Below, in pieces: positions 49,919-50,263 of a stretch of DNA of 50,263 nucleotides. A program made the position numbers and the translations under genes. Every line of letters starts with the position of its first letter. Positions within the stretch are counted from its first letter, which is position 1. This DNA is from Clostridia bacterium (GTDB taxonomy: Bacteria > Bacillota_A > Clostridia > Christensenellales > Aristaeellaceae). The stretch is from NCBI GenBank assembly GCA_017399225.1, contig JAFQEB010000094.1, positions 1 to 50,263 on the forward strand, given 5' to 3'. The notes beneath the pieces are model-generated. The model saw nothing but the letters and a program-made list of their open reading frames with translations. It did not search any database and was not told the DNA's origin.

Positions 49919-50263
49919 AGACGGGGAAGGCAATGTTTTAGACGTTGTTGCTTCCGTACCCCATCGTAGGTGGGGGCCGCCTCTCACTGCTATGAAAGAG
50001 AAGTCAGGATTGGGCGACGCTCGGACTCCATGAACTTGTTCATGGATCCGAGCCAAAGCGCACGCAACAAAGGAACACAAGCTTTCGTTCTCTCTATTTA
50101 CACGCGTGCTCAGCCGCAAAGAAACAAATAACTCAATCGCGGGAAGGGTCAATGGGCATCGTGCAGCAGCGCGTCCCCGGTGGGGACTTCGCCGCAGGCG
50201 AAAGGTGCAAGCGATGTTAGGGGAAATCCCTTGCGGGGTCCAGGGGCATTCCGTGGGAGCGCG
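49919..50263 (+). repeat. Structured repeat AB, copy 2, cut by window end
   Basis: Same A part as copy 1. In B, stem 1 (AAGGG 50144-50148, CCCTT 50228-50232) encloses CATCG 50157-50161 and CGATG 50212-50216 with the GTCCCC/GGGGAC and TTCGCC/GGCGAA double hairpin. Stem 2 (CCAGGGGCATTCC from 50240) then begins and runs off the end. Confidence 0.85.

Overview
The window reads as a GC-rich Bacillota (Clostridia) chromosome, probably from an uncultured gut-type lineage; no ribosomal RNA is present to place it more closely. The basis is GGAGG ribosome-binding sites 6-9 nt before most starts, sigma-A promoters, a Gram-positive LexA box, Bacillus-type parS sites, a PhoP-type direct repeat, BspA-like leucine-rich repeats, and many exported proteins with SH3b or lipocalin-like modules. 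Carbohydrate genes (pectinesterase, beta-glucuronidase-type GH2, RpiB) suit a plant-polymer or mucosal niche.

The most important landmark is a chromosomal replication origin at about 37.1-37.55 kb: DnaA boxes, then a GC step, a DnaA-trio-like tract and an AT-rich tract, directly upstream of dnaN and recF. dnaA itself is not next to it. Three perfect parS sites follow within 6.6 kb. Two further DnaA-box clusters lie at 42.9 kb (inside the addA coding frame) and 46.8 kb. Strand usage supports an origin here: genes to the right are mostly plus strand, and the longest blocks to the left are minus strand.

Layout. 0-7.5 kb: exported SH3/lipocalin-like protein, alanine dehydrogenase, exported leucine-rich-repeat protein, serine hydrolase, pectinesterase. 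7.5-9.3 kb: small membrane protein, then an AT-rich HAD-phosphatase cassette lying inside a copy of a structured dispersed repeat. 9.4-18 kb: Na/Pi transporter with a Pho box, RpiB, hydroxyacid dehydrogenase, PnuC-like transporter with a structured leader, and an aroE-aroQ-GH2 operon. 18-18.66 kb: tRNA-Val and a dense hairpin cluster. 18.7-33.4 kb: a mostly minus-strand run of exported proteins (caspase-like protease, CapA-like protein, DUF6273 protein, degenerate VanY-like protein, SH3 protein, 1325-residue repeat protein and its partner), with a plus-strand flavin-binding lipoprotein in the middle and interleaved with dispersed repeats. 33.7-37 kb: four-SH3 protein, acyltransferase, polysaccharide deacetylase. 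37-47 kb: origin, dnaN, recF, addA, PHP phosphatase, metallo-hydrolase, DUF1858, ferritin-like protein. 47.5-50.26 kb: small membrane protein, CoA-transferase, a LexA-controlled small gene, and another copy of the structured repeat cut by the window end.

At least four dispersed repeat families are visible. One (called AB here) is about 350 bp and shows nested hairpins with compensatory changes between copies. Families C and D form a long inverted repeat around 23.0-28.1 kb. Family E is an AATAGTGA-rich element. AB, with its cargo-bearing copy, and the three-cluster DnaA-box layout are the observations most likely to be new.
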